The notes below the pieces were generated by a model. The model was not told where the DNA came from, made no database searches, and saw nothing but the letters and a program-made list of their open reading frames with translations. From a bacterium (GTDB lineage: Bacteria; Planctomycetota; Planctomycetia; Kolteriales; Kolteriaceae): a stretch of DNA of 64,000 bases. The DNA lies in NCBI GenBank assembly GCA_019753235.1, contig JAIELF010000033.1, positions 41,239-105,238 on the forward strand, given 5' to 3'. This document shows positions 26,085 through 35,167 of the stretch, one piece after another (within the stretch, counting starts at the first letter, position 1; each line of letters opens with the position of its first letter). Position numbers and translations under genes: made by a program.

Positions 26085-27455
26085 ATGACAAACGCGACCC
26101 TGGAGCCTCGAGAGCAAGTGAGCAACATCAAACGACCCATCGTGATGCAAGGCGAAGAGGCGATGATCGATCGTCTGCTGGCTCCGGTACACGACTTCCT
26201 TCGGATCGAAGCGGTCAGCGGTATCTTTCTGGTCGTCTGCACGCTGATGGCGCTCGTGCTCGCCAATTCATCGTTGGCCGAGCCTTATGAGCACTTCCTT
26301 CACACGATGATCGGCTTCCGATTCGGAGAGAAGTCATTCGAGCTGTCGCTTTTGCACTGGATCAATGATGGCTTGATGACGATCTTTTTCTTCGTCGTCG
26401 GATTGGAAATCAAACGAGAAGTCATCGCGGGCGAGCTCCGGGATTGGCGAACGGCCCTTTTGCCGGTCGCGGCCGCCGTCGGTGGGATGGCCGCCCCCGC
26501 ACTCATCTTCTTGCTTTTCGAACAGGGTCAGCCCGGCGAGCGAGGCTGGGGAATTCCGACCGCGACGGACATCGCATTCGTTGTGGGTATCCTCGCTTTA
26601 CTGGGTAAGCGAGTCCCTTTAGGACTGAAGCTCTTTCTTCTGACGCTGGCGATTGCCGACGACTTGGGAGCGATCATCGTTATCGCGGCTTTCTACTCCA
26701 CGAACATCGGCATGGTTCCGCTGGCGGTGGCAATCCTCGGGATGGGAACGGTCACCGTCTTTCAACGATTAGGTGTCTGGAGTATGCCCGCGTATGTCGC
26801 TGCCGGCACCGTCATCTGGACGGGGATGTTTCTGTCGGGGATTCATCCGACGATCGCCGGCGTTGTGCTGGGCTTTGCGACGCCGATGGTCGGGCGAATC
26901 TTTCCAACACAGCCCTTCGAGTTTGCCGCCAATGAGATTGCTCGGCTTCCCATGGGAATCGAATCGCTTCATCACAACGAAATCCAGCACAAGCTGTCGC
27001 ATCTTAGCCGACTGACGAATCTCTCTCTTTCTCCTCTCGAACGTTTGGAGCATGCCCTTCACTCGTGGGTGGCATTTGCGATTATGCCTCTTTTTGCTCT
27101 TACCAATGCCGCCGTCCACTTTGAACCGTCGGCTCTCTCGGGGACAGTCGCCTGGGCCGTCGCCGCGGGCTTGGTGATCGGCAAACCGGTCGGGATTCTG
27201 GCCATGACGGGGCTGACGATCCTATTGGGCCTGGGCAAACTCCCGCGCGGCGTCACTTGGCCGATCATGGTGGGTGGAGCGTGCCTGGCGGGGATAGGCT
27301 TCACGATGTCGCTTTTCGTGTCGGCACTAGCCTTTGCCGGTTCGCCGGAAATGCTGTCGTCGGCCAAGATCGGCGTCTTCGTGGGATCCGTCACGAGTGC
27401 GATCCTCGGGATCACGATCCTGAAACTCTCCTTGCCTAAGACGTTGGCCGAGTAA
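26085..27455 (+). CDS. nhaA: Na+/H+ antiporter NhaA
   Basis: 456 residues with about twelve membrane helices. Family marks: HWINDGLMTIFFFVVGLEIKRE near residue 85, the tandem Asp pair of the ion-binding site in ADDLGAIIVIA near 190, and GIHPTIAGV. It exchanges external protons for cytosolic sodium across the inner membrane. An acidic N-terminal extension of about 35 residues precedes the first helix. The ATG at 26085 has GGGGAGA upstream; the frame is open back to 25956 but without a site. A strong terminator follows at 27481. Confidence 0.95.
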   Translation: MTNATLEPREQVSNIKRPIVMQGEEAMIDRLLAPVHDFLRIEAVSGIFLVVCTLMALVLANSSLAEPYEHFLHTMIGFRFGEKSFELSLLHWINDGLMTIFFFVVGLEIKREVIAGELRDWRTALLPVAAAVGGMAAPALIFLLFEQGQPGERGWGIPTATDIAFVVGILALLGKRVPLGLKLFLLTLAIADDLGAIIVIAAFYSTNIGMVPLAVAILGMGTVTVFQRLGVWSMPAYVAAGTVIWTGMFLSGIHPTIAGVVLGFATPMVGRIFPTQPFEFAANEIARLPMGIESLHHNEIQHKLSHLSRLTNLSLSPLERLEHALHSWVAFAIMPLFALTNAAVHFEPSALSGTVAWAVAAGLVIGKPVGILAMTGLTILLGLGKLPRGVTWPIMVGGACLAGIGFTMSLFVSALAFAGSPEMLSSAKIGVFVGSVTSAILGITILKLSLPKTLAE

Positions 27456-27480
27456 CTGCTCGTCATCATCGACAAAGTAA

Positions 27481-27521
27481 CGAGCCTCGGAGGAGATGAT
27501 CTCTGCCGGGGCTCTTTTATT
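27481..27521 (+). terminator. Rho-independent terminator of nhaA
   Basis: GAGCCTCGG (27482-27490) pairs with CCGGGGCTC (27506-27514) with one G-U; the loop itself folds (GAGA with TCTC). TTTTATT follows. It lies 26 nt after the nhaA stop. Confidence 0.85.
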
Positions 27522-27553
27522 GGAGAATCATGAGAGGCATTTGCTCGATAAGG

Positions 27554-28180
27554 TCAGTAGCCGGCGGCGGTGTGAAAAGTCGTCCCTGCCATCATGGTCG
27601 CAGCACATTGGATGGCTTCGAGGATCGCTTCTTCAGAGGCACCGAGTTCGACGGCTTTTGCGACGTGCCCACTGACACAGGCATGACAGCTATTCAAGTC
27701 GCTAATCACGACATTGACGAGTTCCACCGTCAGTTCATCCAGCGAGGTGCCGGCAAAAGTATGTGCCCTCAGACCGACAGACATCCCCTGAAAGATGTCT
27801 CTTCCCGCTAGGTCACGAAATTTGAAAAAAGTGTTGTACATCGCACAAGCACCGGCAACGGCCCGGACGTCTGTGGTTTCGGTATCACTCCATCCCAGCT
27901 TGTGACAATACTCTGTCAGCCAATCGGCCCAGATTGAACTTCGCTCCTTGGATGCGACGGCCAGTGCGATCAACCCTTTGGTCTTGGCCGGCAGTTTGCC
28001 GTCACTGAAAACGAAGCGTTTGGAGTTCATGAAAAAGTCTTGGAGAAAAGCGGGGACTCGGCCATAGAGCAGAAAAGGGTCGGGAACAGAGTCCGTGCCG
28101 AGCATCTCATTGATTCGGCCGTAGGTCTGTTCGATCTTGTCGGTTGCTTCCGACTCGGTGAGAGGAGCGATCGCTGGCAT
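27554..28180 (-). CDS. Carboxymuconolactone decarboxylase / AhpD-like protein
   Basis: 208 residues, all helical. The AhpD active-site pattern is present: Glu153, then Cys165 and Cys168 in SCHACVSGH with His172. AhpD-type proteins pass electrons to the peroxiredoxin AhpC through this CxxC. Its position just downstream of an AhpC-type peroxiredoxin on the same strand supports that role, although a terminator lies between. The start at 28180 has GGGAG before it; 24 upstream residues in the open frame are discarded. Confidence 0.8.
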   Translation of the reverse strand: MPAIAPLTESEATDKIEQTYGRINEMLGTDSVPDPFLLYGRVPAFLQDFFMNSKRFVFSDGKLPAKTKGLIALAVASKERSSIWADWLTEYCHKLGWSDTETTDVRAVAGACAMYNTFFKFRDLAGRDIFQGMSVGLRAHTFAGTSLDELTVELVNVVISDLNSCHACVSGHVAKAVELGASEEAILEAIQCAATMMAGTTFHTAAGY

Positions 28181-28242
28181 CTCTGTCTCCCAAAGGATTC
28201 TCGCGGAGCGTTCATCACGTTCACGCTGCCCGAGCGCACGTA

Positions 28243-28280
28243 CAAAAAACAAGGGGCGCTTCCGAGATGGCCAGCGCCCC
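28243..28280 (-). terminator. Rho-independent terminator between the ahpC-like and ahpD-like genes
   Basis: On the minus strand an 8-bp perfect stem (GGGGCGCT at 28280-28273 with AGCGCCCC at 28260-28253) is followed by TTGTTTTTTG. It lies 36 nt after the peroxiredoxin stop and about 60 nt before the AhpD-like start, so read-through would set the ratio of the two products. Confidence 0.85.
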
Positions 28281-28315
28281 GACAGAACCGGTGACGAACA
28301 GGGGGGATTATCAAC

Positions 28316-28858
28316 TTAGTTGATCGTTTTCTCCCCCTTCTTCCAGTTGCAAGGACAAAGCTTGTCGGTCTGAAGCGCGTCAAGGACGCGGATCACTTCA
28401 TCGACATTTCGGCCGACGCCCAGATCGTGGATCGCCAGCCAACGAACCACGCCGTTGGGATCGATGATGAACACGCCGCGATACGCAATCCCCGCGTCGT
28501 CCTTCAGAACGCCGAACTTTCGGCTCAGATCGTGGGTCGTGTCGGCCAACATCAAGTAGCGAAGTTTCTTGAGATCGTCATGAGCATCGCACCAACCCTT
28601 GTGCGAGTAGACGCTGTCGGTGCTGGCGGTCATGACGACGGTATTGCGATCCTCGAAATCGTCGATCGCCTTGTTGAAAGCAACAAGTTCGGTGGGGCAG
28701 ACGAAAGTGAAGTCGAGAGGATAGAAGAAGAGGCAAACCCACTTCCCCTTGTAATCCGACAGAGCTACATCGCGAAACTGAGCGTCCGAACCATCCTTTG
28801 TCCGATCGTACGCCTTCACTTTGAATTCCGGTGCCGGCTGCCCAATAGAAGCTACCAT
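28316..28858 (-). CDS. ahpC: Typical 2-Cys peroxiredoxin, AhpC/TSA type
   Basis: 180 residues. The peroxidatic Cys54 is in FYPLDFTFVCPTEL; the resolving cysteine is in LCPCNW at about 168-170. It also has DPNGVVRWLAIHD, typical of AhpC. It reduces hydrogen peroxide and organic peroxides in the cytosol. No AhpF is nearby; the AhpD-like protein downstream is the probable reductant adaptor. The length is standard and the ATG at 28858 gives a complete N-terminus. Confidence 0.93.
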   Translation of the reverse strand: MVASIGQPAPEFKVKAYDRTKDGSDAQFRDVALSDYKGKWVCLFFYPLDFTFVCPTELVAFNKAIDDFEDRNTVVMTASTDSVYSHKGWCDAHDDLKKLRYLMLADTTHDLSRKFGVLKDDAGIAYRGVFIIDPNGVVRWLAIHDLGVGRNVDEVIRVLDALQTDKLCPCNWKKGEKTIN

Positions 28859-29221
28859 CCAGTGACCCTTTCCTTGACTGTTCGTTCTAACTCGCTTCCA
28901 CGTGCCGACCGATCGGCAGCGTCCCCGAGTTTCCTAACCGTGTGTTCAAAACGATATAGACGCGTCGAGCCCACGGGCAACGTGGCCTGGACCCGATCAG
29001 GTCGCCTAGCGAGACGGCGCTTGCCGAATCAAGTCGGCACTCTTGCCGATCTACAGGCGGGCGAAACTTCTTCTCCGCGTTCTTCTCCGCCAGGACAAGC
29101 GGCCTTTATCGGGCCACCACTTCTCCTTCGCATCGCGATCCGCGAAGGACGATCAGGCATGCCTGAATCGTTCCCGCACGGAAATGGTAGCGGAGAGGAG
29201 GCATTCGAGGGGAAAAGATGA
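28859..29221. other. 363-bp intergenic region upstream of ahpC with tandem palindromes
   Basis: No convincing gene. It should hold the ahpC promoter. Near the far end lie two adjacent hairpins or palindromes (29124-29149 and 29153-29166), described separately. Confidence 0.5.
29124..29166. repeat. Two adjacent perfect dyads
   Basis: TCCTTCGC (29124-29131) pairs with GCGAAGGA (29142-29149) around a GATC-containing loop. Three bases on lies the fully palindromic TCAGGCATGCCTGA (29153-29166). They may form the 3' end of the small minus-strand gene at 29222, or operators. Confidence 0.5.
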
Positions 29222-29512
29222 TTATGGCGACGTCGTCGATTGTTGCCGACGCGCGAGCAGTGCTTCGAGCGCTTCGCGATACTCGTCGACGGCGACATCC
29301 CGCGTGCAGCAGACCAAAAGCAAATGGCCGTCATCGCGGAAGTTCTCCTCCCACGCCATCACCTGCTCGTCCGTCCAGTCCGGTCGATACTGCGAGATTT
29401 TGGCTGCCGACAATCCCTCTAGATATTCGCGGAGATTGACGTCCGTTTCGTCGACGCCATTTTCGTCGGCTAGGGCAAAACGGGGGGGATCCTCTTCAAA
29501 ATTCATCATCAT
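29222..29512 (-). CDS. Small acidic hypothetical protein
   Basis: 96 residues, acidic, with no signal peptide or membrane segment. It begins with three Met codons (29512, 29509, 29506) behind a clear AAGGAG site. The middle has YRPDWTDEQVMAWEE and a strand LLLVCCTRDV; the helix at the C-terminus is Arg/Glu-rich. I do not recognise a family. It lies between the hexahaem cytochrome gene and ahpC on the same strand, about 100 nt after the cytochrome stop. Confidence 0.6.
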   Translation of the reverse strand: MMMNFEEDPPRFALADENGVDETDVNLREYLEGLSAAKISQYRPDWTDEQVMAWEENFRDDGHLLLVCCTRDVAVDEYREALEALLARRQQSTTSP

Positions 29513-29616
29513 GTTTCTCCTTTCTCACCGAGGTTGTCTAATGGCGTTTACCAGTAGCATAGTCATCCCACGCCGGTCCTGGGAACGAATCCGACCCGTG
29601 CGGGGGAGTTGGCCCA

Positions 29617-30618
29617 TCAAGGATACTCGCAGGTTCGGCTCGAGCGATTCTTCGGGAGATCGACATCGGTCATCTCCTTGCCAGGGCGATGGCAGGTTTC
29701 GCACGATTGATCCTGCTCTAGCTCCTGATGCTTTTTCGTCGATTCGCCATGCACAGAATGGCAACTCGTGCAGGTGGTTTTCGAACCCGCGACCATCACT
29801 GCCCGGGCGTTCTCAAAAATATGTTTGTCGATCATGTCCATGCGAGCGATCGTGTCGTCTGACCAATCGACATCGAAGTCTCGAAAGAGATTGTCGCCAG
29901 GAACAAAGAGGGTCGGATAAGGTCGGCCCGTCGCGCGAGACTTCCCCCCTCGCAAATGGCATTGCCCGCACACCGATATCACGACACGCGGATCGTCGGC
30001 ATGTTCCGGCGAAAAGAGGGTCTGCGTGTTGTCGTTGGCATGTTCGAGTTCAAGGATTCCGTGGCACACGTAGCAATCGAGGCTGGGGGAACCAAAGCTG
30101 ATCGTTTCGGTGTCGATGGCGGTTGCATGGCAGCCTGCACACTGCGGGCCGAAGGTGTCCTGATGCCAGCCCGGCGGCTGGGCATGGCGTATTTGCTTTT
30201 CTGTACCGTTCCAAAGCTGACCGCTCATGGCTGCTTCGCCGTACGCCTCGAGACGCTTCAGGTATCGGACGTGGTCCTTCGATCCGAGCAGAATTTGAAC
30301 CTCGCCGACAATCGCCTTCCCGTCGGTCGAATCGGCAAGCGCCTTGAGTGCGGGGTCGTCGGGTTCAGGGAATCGCATGGTTCTGTTATGGGGATTACTC
30401 TTCCAACGCGGAGCGACATAGTCACGATGGCAAAACAGACACTCGGTTCCGGTCGTGTACTCCGGGAGTTCCTGGCCGACGTGATCCTCTCCCCAAGTCT
30501 GATAGTCGGCCGGCTTGTCTTCGCTTGCCCAGACCGGCCCATGCGATGCAGCGAACGCGATCGCGACCAACAGCCCCGCCGCTCCGATTCCGAAAAACCA
30601 AACCCGCGTCCGCATCAT
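29617..30618 (-). CDS. Hexahaem c-type cytochrome, periplasmic
   Basis: 333 residues with an N-terminal hydrophobic signal (VWFFGIGAAGLLVAIAFAA). Six CxxCH haem sites are visible: residues 60-64, 160-164, 182-186, 217-221, 283-287 and 306-310. The spacing and the repeated CHxxxxPH-like surroundings recall the cytochrome c554 / multihaem family. It probably moves electrons in the periplasm. It lies 203 nt downstream of an exported amidohydrolase on the same strand. The terminal electron partner is unknown. No strong ribosome site was seen at 30618. Confidence 0.85.
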   Translation of the reverse strand: MMRTRVWFFGIGAAGLLVAIAFAASHGPVWASEDKPADYQTWGEDHVGQELPEYTTGTECLFCHRDYVAPRWKSNPHNRTMRFPEPDDPALKALADSTDGKAIVGEVQILLGSKDHVRYLKRLEAYGEAAMSGQLWNGTEKQIRHAQPPGWHQDTFGPQCAGCHATAIDTETISFGSPSLDCYVCHGILELEHANDNTQTLFSPEHADDPRVVISVCGQCHLRGGKSRATGRPYPTLFVPGDNLFRDFDVDWSDDTIARMDMIDKHIFENARAVMVAGSKTTCTSCHSVHGESTKKHQELEQDQSCETCHRPGKEMTDVDLPKNRSSRTCEYP

Positions 30619-30746
30619 GAAGCCTATCGAAATTGATCAATGTCCCTGGAAATCTTTTCGGAACAGAAGCAGAATCCTCGCGACGGATGCGAGCAGAGAA
30701 ACGATGGCCGAGCAACCGGGCGCGGCCTCTTAGCATCATGGACGAC

Positions 30747-30785
30747 AAGGTCGATCGACGCATTTCACGAACGTCGATCGACCTT
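30747..30785 (-). terminator. 14-bp perfect hairpin downstream of the amidohydrolase gene
   Basis: Arms 30747-30760 and 30772-30785, loop of 11. On the minus strand it follows the amidohydrolase stop by 37 nt but only a weak T-tract follows; on the plus strand the trailing TCTCTTTTA is more U-rich, though no plus-strand gene ends here. A terminator or transcript-stabilising stem. Confidence 0.5.
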
Positions 30786-30821
30786 TCTCTTTTAATGGGC
30801 GAGCGAAAGATCCCGTCGGCA

Positions 30822-32351
30822 CTAGCTGTCCGCCCGGACCCAGCCGAACGCGGCGTTATCGGGCAAGCCGCCACCGGCTTGATAGGCAAGCTTGGCCTTC
30901 TCGAGGGCGTCCTTGGGAAGATTGGTCCGCTTCTCCTGAGCATCGACGCCATAAATCTTGGCGGCGTTGAGCCCGAAGATCTTCGCCTTGTCATCCTTCG
31001 TCAATTTGCTGTAGCCGAACTTCTCGCACAGCTCGTCGGAAATCTGGAACCTCTTAAAGGCGTCGATGACCCACTGCGGCGAACCCCACCAAAGGCAATC
31101 CGTTCCCCAGATGACGTGGTCCGCACCATACATCTTGATGTTGCGACCCAAAAAGTGCATGCACATCTCAGGATGCACAATCGCCAGCGTGCCAAATGCC
31201 GACCCGATTTCCGGATAGACGTTGTTCATCTGAGGATTCCGCTCCTTCATCTTCATGAGGTCGGAATGCCAAGCCAAGTCGCCTGTGGTGGGATCGAAGA
31301 TGCCACCCTTCTCGAATTCCGGCTCGCTGGGGCCGTGCTTCAGCGCAGAGTGATAGACGATCCAGGTGAAGTCCGGGTTGTCCAGGGCGGCCTTCTCGAC
31401 GTCGCCCGGATGAGCAAAATGCCCCAGCGTGCGAGATTGTGCCGAGTATCCCTTATGGCAACTGACAATTTTCAAGCCGAGCTTGCGCGAATGCTCGAGG
31501 GCCGGATACGTCATCTTCTCGTCATCCAGACGGAAGCCCGAGCCCGAGCGGCCTGGGTCGAAATGGCAATACCACTTCCACGAGCCGATCCCGTACTGCT
31601 TGACTTCGCGATCCATCTGCTCGAAGAGCTGGGTAAAGTCGGGCTTGTTGTTTTTCTTGTCCCAGTAGTGGTTCGGGGCACAGTTCCCTTGCGAGAGGGC
31701 CCGCTTGGAGCCGGCCATGTTGTTGATTTGATCGCGAGATTTCGCCATCAACCAACTCGGCAAGATCCCACCCTTCCTCTTTTCTCCCTCGAGCTTGTTT
31801 CCCTTCGAGTCCTTGTCGATCTCTCGGCCCGGGACGCCGGAAATCACGCACATGCTCGTTTCGCTGTCCATGAAGATTTCTTTGACGAAGTTCTGGAAGC
31901 TGTACGAGTCGGAATTGTTTTCGAGTTTGATCCCCATGTTGCGAACCCATTCCATGTTTCGGAAGGGAAGCATGGCCATGCCGCCAGGGAGATTGGGCAG
32001 ATCGGCAAAGTGCGTCTGGACGTCGATGATGAAGTATTCGCCTTTGGGCCATTTCTCTTCGTAAGCGGCCTTCTCAAGCGTTTCGGCTTCGTCGACATCC
32101 CAGTAGTTGCCGTAAACTTTGTTGGCCGCCAGAAAGCAGGTTGCCAAACCCATCGAGCTGGCCATGAACACTCGACGATCTATCCCAAGCTTCTTGGACT
32201 TTTCCTCGGCCATCTCACCGATGACCTTCTCCACTTGGGCTTGTTTCTTACTCTGCGGACGCGGAATGAACTCTTCGTTCGAGACCACCTGCGTCGGCAT
32301 GGGGGAGCTAACCCCCTTGAGTTCATCTCGCTTCCACTTGGGAATCCACAT
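30822..32351 (-). CDS. Amidohydrolase-family protein with internal Tat-like signal
   Basis: 509 residues. About 58 charged residues precede a twin-arginine motif ([21 protein letters not shown]), an unusually long n-region. The mature part has the amidohydrolase_2 (ACMSD-like) pattern: IIDVQTHF near residue 108, [18 protein letters not shown] and [10 protein letters not shown] near 435. The first His of the usual HxH metal pair is Gln here (QTH), so metal binding may differ. It probably acts as a hydrolase or decarboxylase outside the cytoplasm. GGGGGAG precedes the ATG, and a 7-bp hairpin (32370-32388) sits in the leader. Substrate unknown. Confidence 0.75.
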   Translation of the reverse strand: MWIPKWKRDELKGVSSPMPTQVVSNEEFIPRPQSKKQAQVEKVIGEMAEEKSKKLGIDRRVFMASSMGLATCFLAANKVYGNYWDVDEAETLEKAAYEEKWPKGEYFIIDVQTHFADLPNLPGGMAMLPFRNMEWVRNMGIKLENNSDSYSFQNFVKEIFMDSETSMCVISGVPGREIDKDSKGNKLEGEKRKGGILPSWLMAKSRDQINNMAGSKRALSQGNCAPNHYWDKKNNKPDFTQLFEQMDREVKQYGIGSWKWYCHFDPGRSGSGFRLDDEKMTYPALEHSRKLGLKIVSCHKGYSAQSRTLGHFAHPGDVEKAALDNPDFTWIVYHSALKHGPSEPEFEKGGIFDPTTGDLAWHSDLMKMKERNPQMNNVYPEIGSAFGTLAIVHPEMCMHFLGRNIKMYGADHVIWGTDCLWWGSPQWVIDAFKRFQISDELCEKFGYSKLTKDDKAKIFGLNAAKIYGVDAQEKRTNLPKDALEKAKLAYQAGGGLPDNAAFGWVRADS

Positions 32352-32951
32352 GGCTGCCTATCTCCCCCAAGAGCGGTCCGGCCGCTCTCTTTGAATTGAA
32401 ATCACCACTTCATCAATAACAACAAACGTCCCCAGGATCACTCGCGAACCCCAAGTCGCGTCGAGCTCATGTATCGAAGGGAAACCTGCTAGGCCGACAG
32501 GTGAACGGAATCGTCCTGTCCATCGCCCGCCCGCAAGCCCAAACGATCGCCTCATTCCAACAAAATACTCTCTGACCGGGGCCAGGGAAACAACCGACCT
32601 GCCCAGGGACAACAAATCGGCGGACCTTCGGTGATTCGTCCCAAAGGGGCCGGTCATCCACTCCTGTCCATACTGGCCGAATAAACAGTCCGGTTTCAAG
32701 GAAATAGACTGTGGGAAAGACTCGCAGACTCGTATTTTTAACAACCGAATCACGCGAACCCGGTGCGGAGCCCAAGGCGTTGGCCTCTCGGGCGGACCAT
32801 GAAGCGATGGGATGAAGAAGTTTGTTTTTCGGGAAAACGTGGCGCGTGAGTTTGCCCCTCGACCATGGTTACACTCTTTAAATGCAGCCCATGGACCTGA
32901 GGGGAATCTGAGGGGACGAGCGAAGTTACTCGATCTTGGGGAGATCTGTTG
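32352..32951. other. 600-bp divergent intergenic region
   Basis: It lies between the amidohydrolase and the acylase, transcribed away from each other. The only frame of note (32467-32775, minus) uses TTG and lacks a ribosome site. A small perfect stem, AGAGCGG with CCGCTCT (32370-32388), lies just upstream of the amidohydrolase ribosome site. Otherwise I see nothing specific in it. Confidence 0.45.
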
Positions 32952-35159
32952 ATGCGTCTGTCGATTGCCCTTTCTACTACCCTGTTGATTTGGTCCGCAA
33001 GCGCGCAGGCTCAGTCGGCCAGCGAAGAACTCTCGGCCGAGAAGCTCGCCAGTCAAGTGACAATCTACCGCGATTCCTTCGGCGTCCCCCACATCGACGC
33101 GGCGACCGACGCGGCAGGGCTGTTTGCCTCGATGTACGCCCAATGCGAGGATTACTTTTGGCAGGTCGAGGACAACTACATTCTGTCGACCGGCCGATAC
33201 TCTGAGGTTCATGGTAAAAACGGCGTCGCGAGCGACCTGCTCAACCGCGCATTCGAAATCGTGCCGACCTCGCAGCGAGATTTCGAAACACAAAGTGAGA
33301 TGGCCAAAAAGATGTGCCGGGCCACCGCCGAGGGCATCAATCATTTCCTGGCAACACATCCCGAGGTGAAACCTCGGCTCATCACGCACTTCGAACCTTG
33401 GCATGTGCTCGCACTGAATCGGCATCTCTCGATGGAACAGCTTTATCGATTCGCCCATATCGATGGATCGATGCCAAGACTCTACAAGGAGATGGATGCG
33501 GCCCGCGGTTCGAACGCGTTCGCGTTGGCGCCTAGCAAAACAAAGTCGGGCTACGCGACGCTCCTGATCAATCCCCATCAACCTTACTTTGATTTCGGGC
33601 AGTTCTACGAAGTACACGTTCGCAGTGCCGAGGACGGCGGATTCAACTACACGGGTGGCACCTTCTTTGGTAACCCGATGCCCATTCTCGGCTGGAACGA
33701 GTATCTCGGCTGGGCGATGACGACCAATCGCCCCGATGTGGCCGACGCCTGGCAAGTGAAGTTCGAAGATCCCAAGAATCCGTTGGCCTACCGTTATGGG
33801 AACGAATGGCGACAAGCCACCGAATGGACCGAGGTGATTAAGGTTAAAGTCGGCGATTCGATCGAGAATCGAAACTACACGTTTCGCAAGACGCATCACG
33901 GCCCGTGCATGAAGAAGATCAACGAAAACACTTGGTTAGCAGCGAAGATATCGAAACTTTACGACGGATTCTTCCCGATCCAACTCATGGCGATGGCGCG
34001 AAGCCGATCCATCCCGGACTTTAAGAAAGCTCTTTCCATCCGCGATTTTCAGTATCAGCACCTGACGCTGGCCGACAAAGAAGGAAACATCGCGTACATC
34101 TACTATGGCGCGATTCCTCGGCGAGATCCCAAGTTCGACTGGAATCATTTCTTGGACGGCAATGACCCCGCCCAAGAATGGCAGGGGCTTCACGAAATTG
34201 CCGAGCTGCCGCAAATCTACAATCCTGTCGGCGGCTATCTGCAGAATTGCAATTCATCGCCCCATACCACCACGGATGATGCGAACCCCTTCATCGAAGA
34301 TTTTCCGAATTACATGTGCGAGGACAAATACGTCGATGAAAGACGCTCGAAGATGGCTCGTCAACTTTTAAGGCAAGTGGAGAAGGCAAGCTACGAAGAG
34401 ATCGTCAAGCTGGCGTTCGATACCACGATGCATTGGCCGAAAAGTCAGATTCCGATGTACCGGAGTCGATGGGCGGAACTGCGCGAGCGCGACTCGAAGC
34501 TCGCCGACGAGGTCAAACCTTTCCTCGACCACTTCGAAGGCTGGGACTTTCGCGTGACGGCGGACTCGACGCAGGCGCCGCTGGCCCACGCATGGTATGA
34601 GGAAATGTACGGCCTGGGGAGCCCGGCTCGCGACTTGGAACCAGCCTATGTGGACGACTTCGACTCGCGTTACAAGGCTCTTGTGAAAGCCGCCAAGAAG
34701 CTCCAGGGGATTTACGGGAACTGGCAGGTCAAATGGGGCGATATCTACCGGATCCAAAGACATACCGAAGTAGTGGGATTCGTTCGAGCCCCGTTCAATG
34801 ATCGAAAAGAGAGCTTTCCGCTCCTGGCTGTCCCGGGGCCATTGGGCTCGATCTTCACCTGTCACTACTTGCCCGCGATCAACTTGGGGCCGTTGCGAAA
34901 TACCAAGAAGCGGTACGGCATCGTCGGCAACAGCTTCATGGCGGTGGTGGAGTTCGGCCCCAAAATCCGCGGGGGTTCGCTATTGCAGTTCGGTGAAAAT
35001 GCCGACCCCGACAGTCCCAATCACGTCGATCAGGCCAAGCTTCTCTCCGAGCAAAAGTTGAAGCCGGCCCTCTTCTATTGGGACGATGTCATGAAGGAGG
35101 CGAAGCGAAGCTACCATCCCGGTCAGCCCGCCGCCATTCGAACGTCGGCAAACCCGTAG
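32952..35159 (+). CDS. Penicillin acylase family Ntn-hydrolase, exported
   Basis: 735 residues. A Sec signal ends at AQAQ (about residue 21). The alpha part carries YRDSFGVPHI and YAQCEDYFWQVED. The autocatalytic cleavage site is RGSNAFALAP; Ser187 would become the N-terminal nucleophile of the beta chain, which has GHxP-like PHQPYF and GWNEYLGWAMTTN. The family cleaves amide-linked acyl groups (penicillins, N-acyl-homoserine lactones, acylated amino acids). GGGGAG precedes the ATG at 32952. It ends 8 nt from the convergent hldD gene. Quorum quenching or lipid-amide scavenging are both open. Confidence 0.88.
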   Translation: MRLSIALSTTLLIWSASAQAQSASEELSAEKLASQVTIYRDSFGVPHIDAATDAAGLFASMYAQCEDYFWQVEDNYILSTGRYSEVHGKNGVASDLLNRAFEIVPTSQRDFETQSEMAKKMCRATAEGINHFLATHPEVKPRLITHFEPWHVLALNRHLSMEQLYRFAHIDGSMPRLYKEMDAARGSNAFALAPSKTKSGYATLLINPHQPYFDFGQFYEVHVRSAEDGGFNYTGGTFFGNPMPILGWNEYLGWAMTTNRPDVADAWQVKFEDPKNPLAYRYGNEWRQATEWTEVIKVKVGDSIENRNYTFRKTHHGPCMKKINENTWLAAKISKLYDGFFPIQLMAMARSRSIPDFKKALSIRDFQYQHLTLADKEGNIAYIYYGAIPRRDPKFDWNHFLDGNDPAQEWQGLHEIAELPQIYNPVGGYLQNCNSSPHTTTDDANPFIEDFPNYMCEDKYVDERRSKMARQLLRQVEKASYEEIVKLAFDTTMHWPKSQIPMYRSRWAELRERDSKLADEVKPFLDHFEGWDFRVTADSTQAPLAHAWYEEMYGLGSPARDLEPAYVDDFDSRYKALVKAAKKLQGIYGNWQVKWGDIYRIQRHTEVVGFVRAPFNDRKESFPLLAVPGPLGSIFTCHYLPAINLGPLRNTKKRYGIVGNSFMAVVEFGPKIRGGSLLQFGENADPDSPNHVDQAKLLSEQKLKPALFYWDDVMKEAKRSYHPGQPAAIRTSANP

Positions 35160-35167
35160 GCTTTTGG

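Noticed and set aside
30633..32399. 588-residue plus-strand frame
   Set aside because: Antisense shadow of the amidohydrolase gene, which has coherent motifs and a ribosome site.
32467..32775. 102-residue minus-strand frame in the acylase upstream gap
   Set aside because: TTG start, no ribosome site, no family-like composition.
32358..33899. 513-residue minus-strand frame
   Set aside because: Antisense of the acylase gene over much of its length; low-complexity, no ribosome site, no motif.
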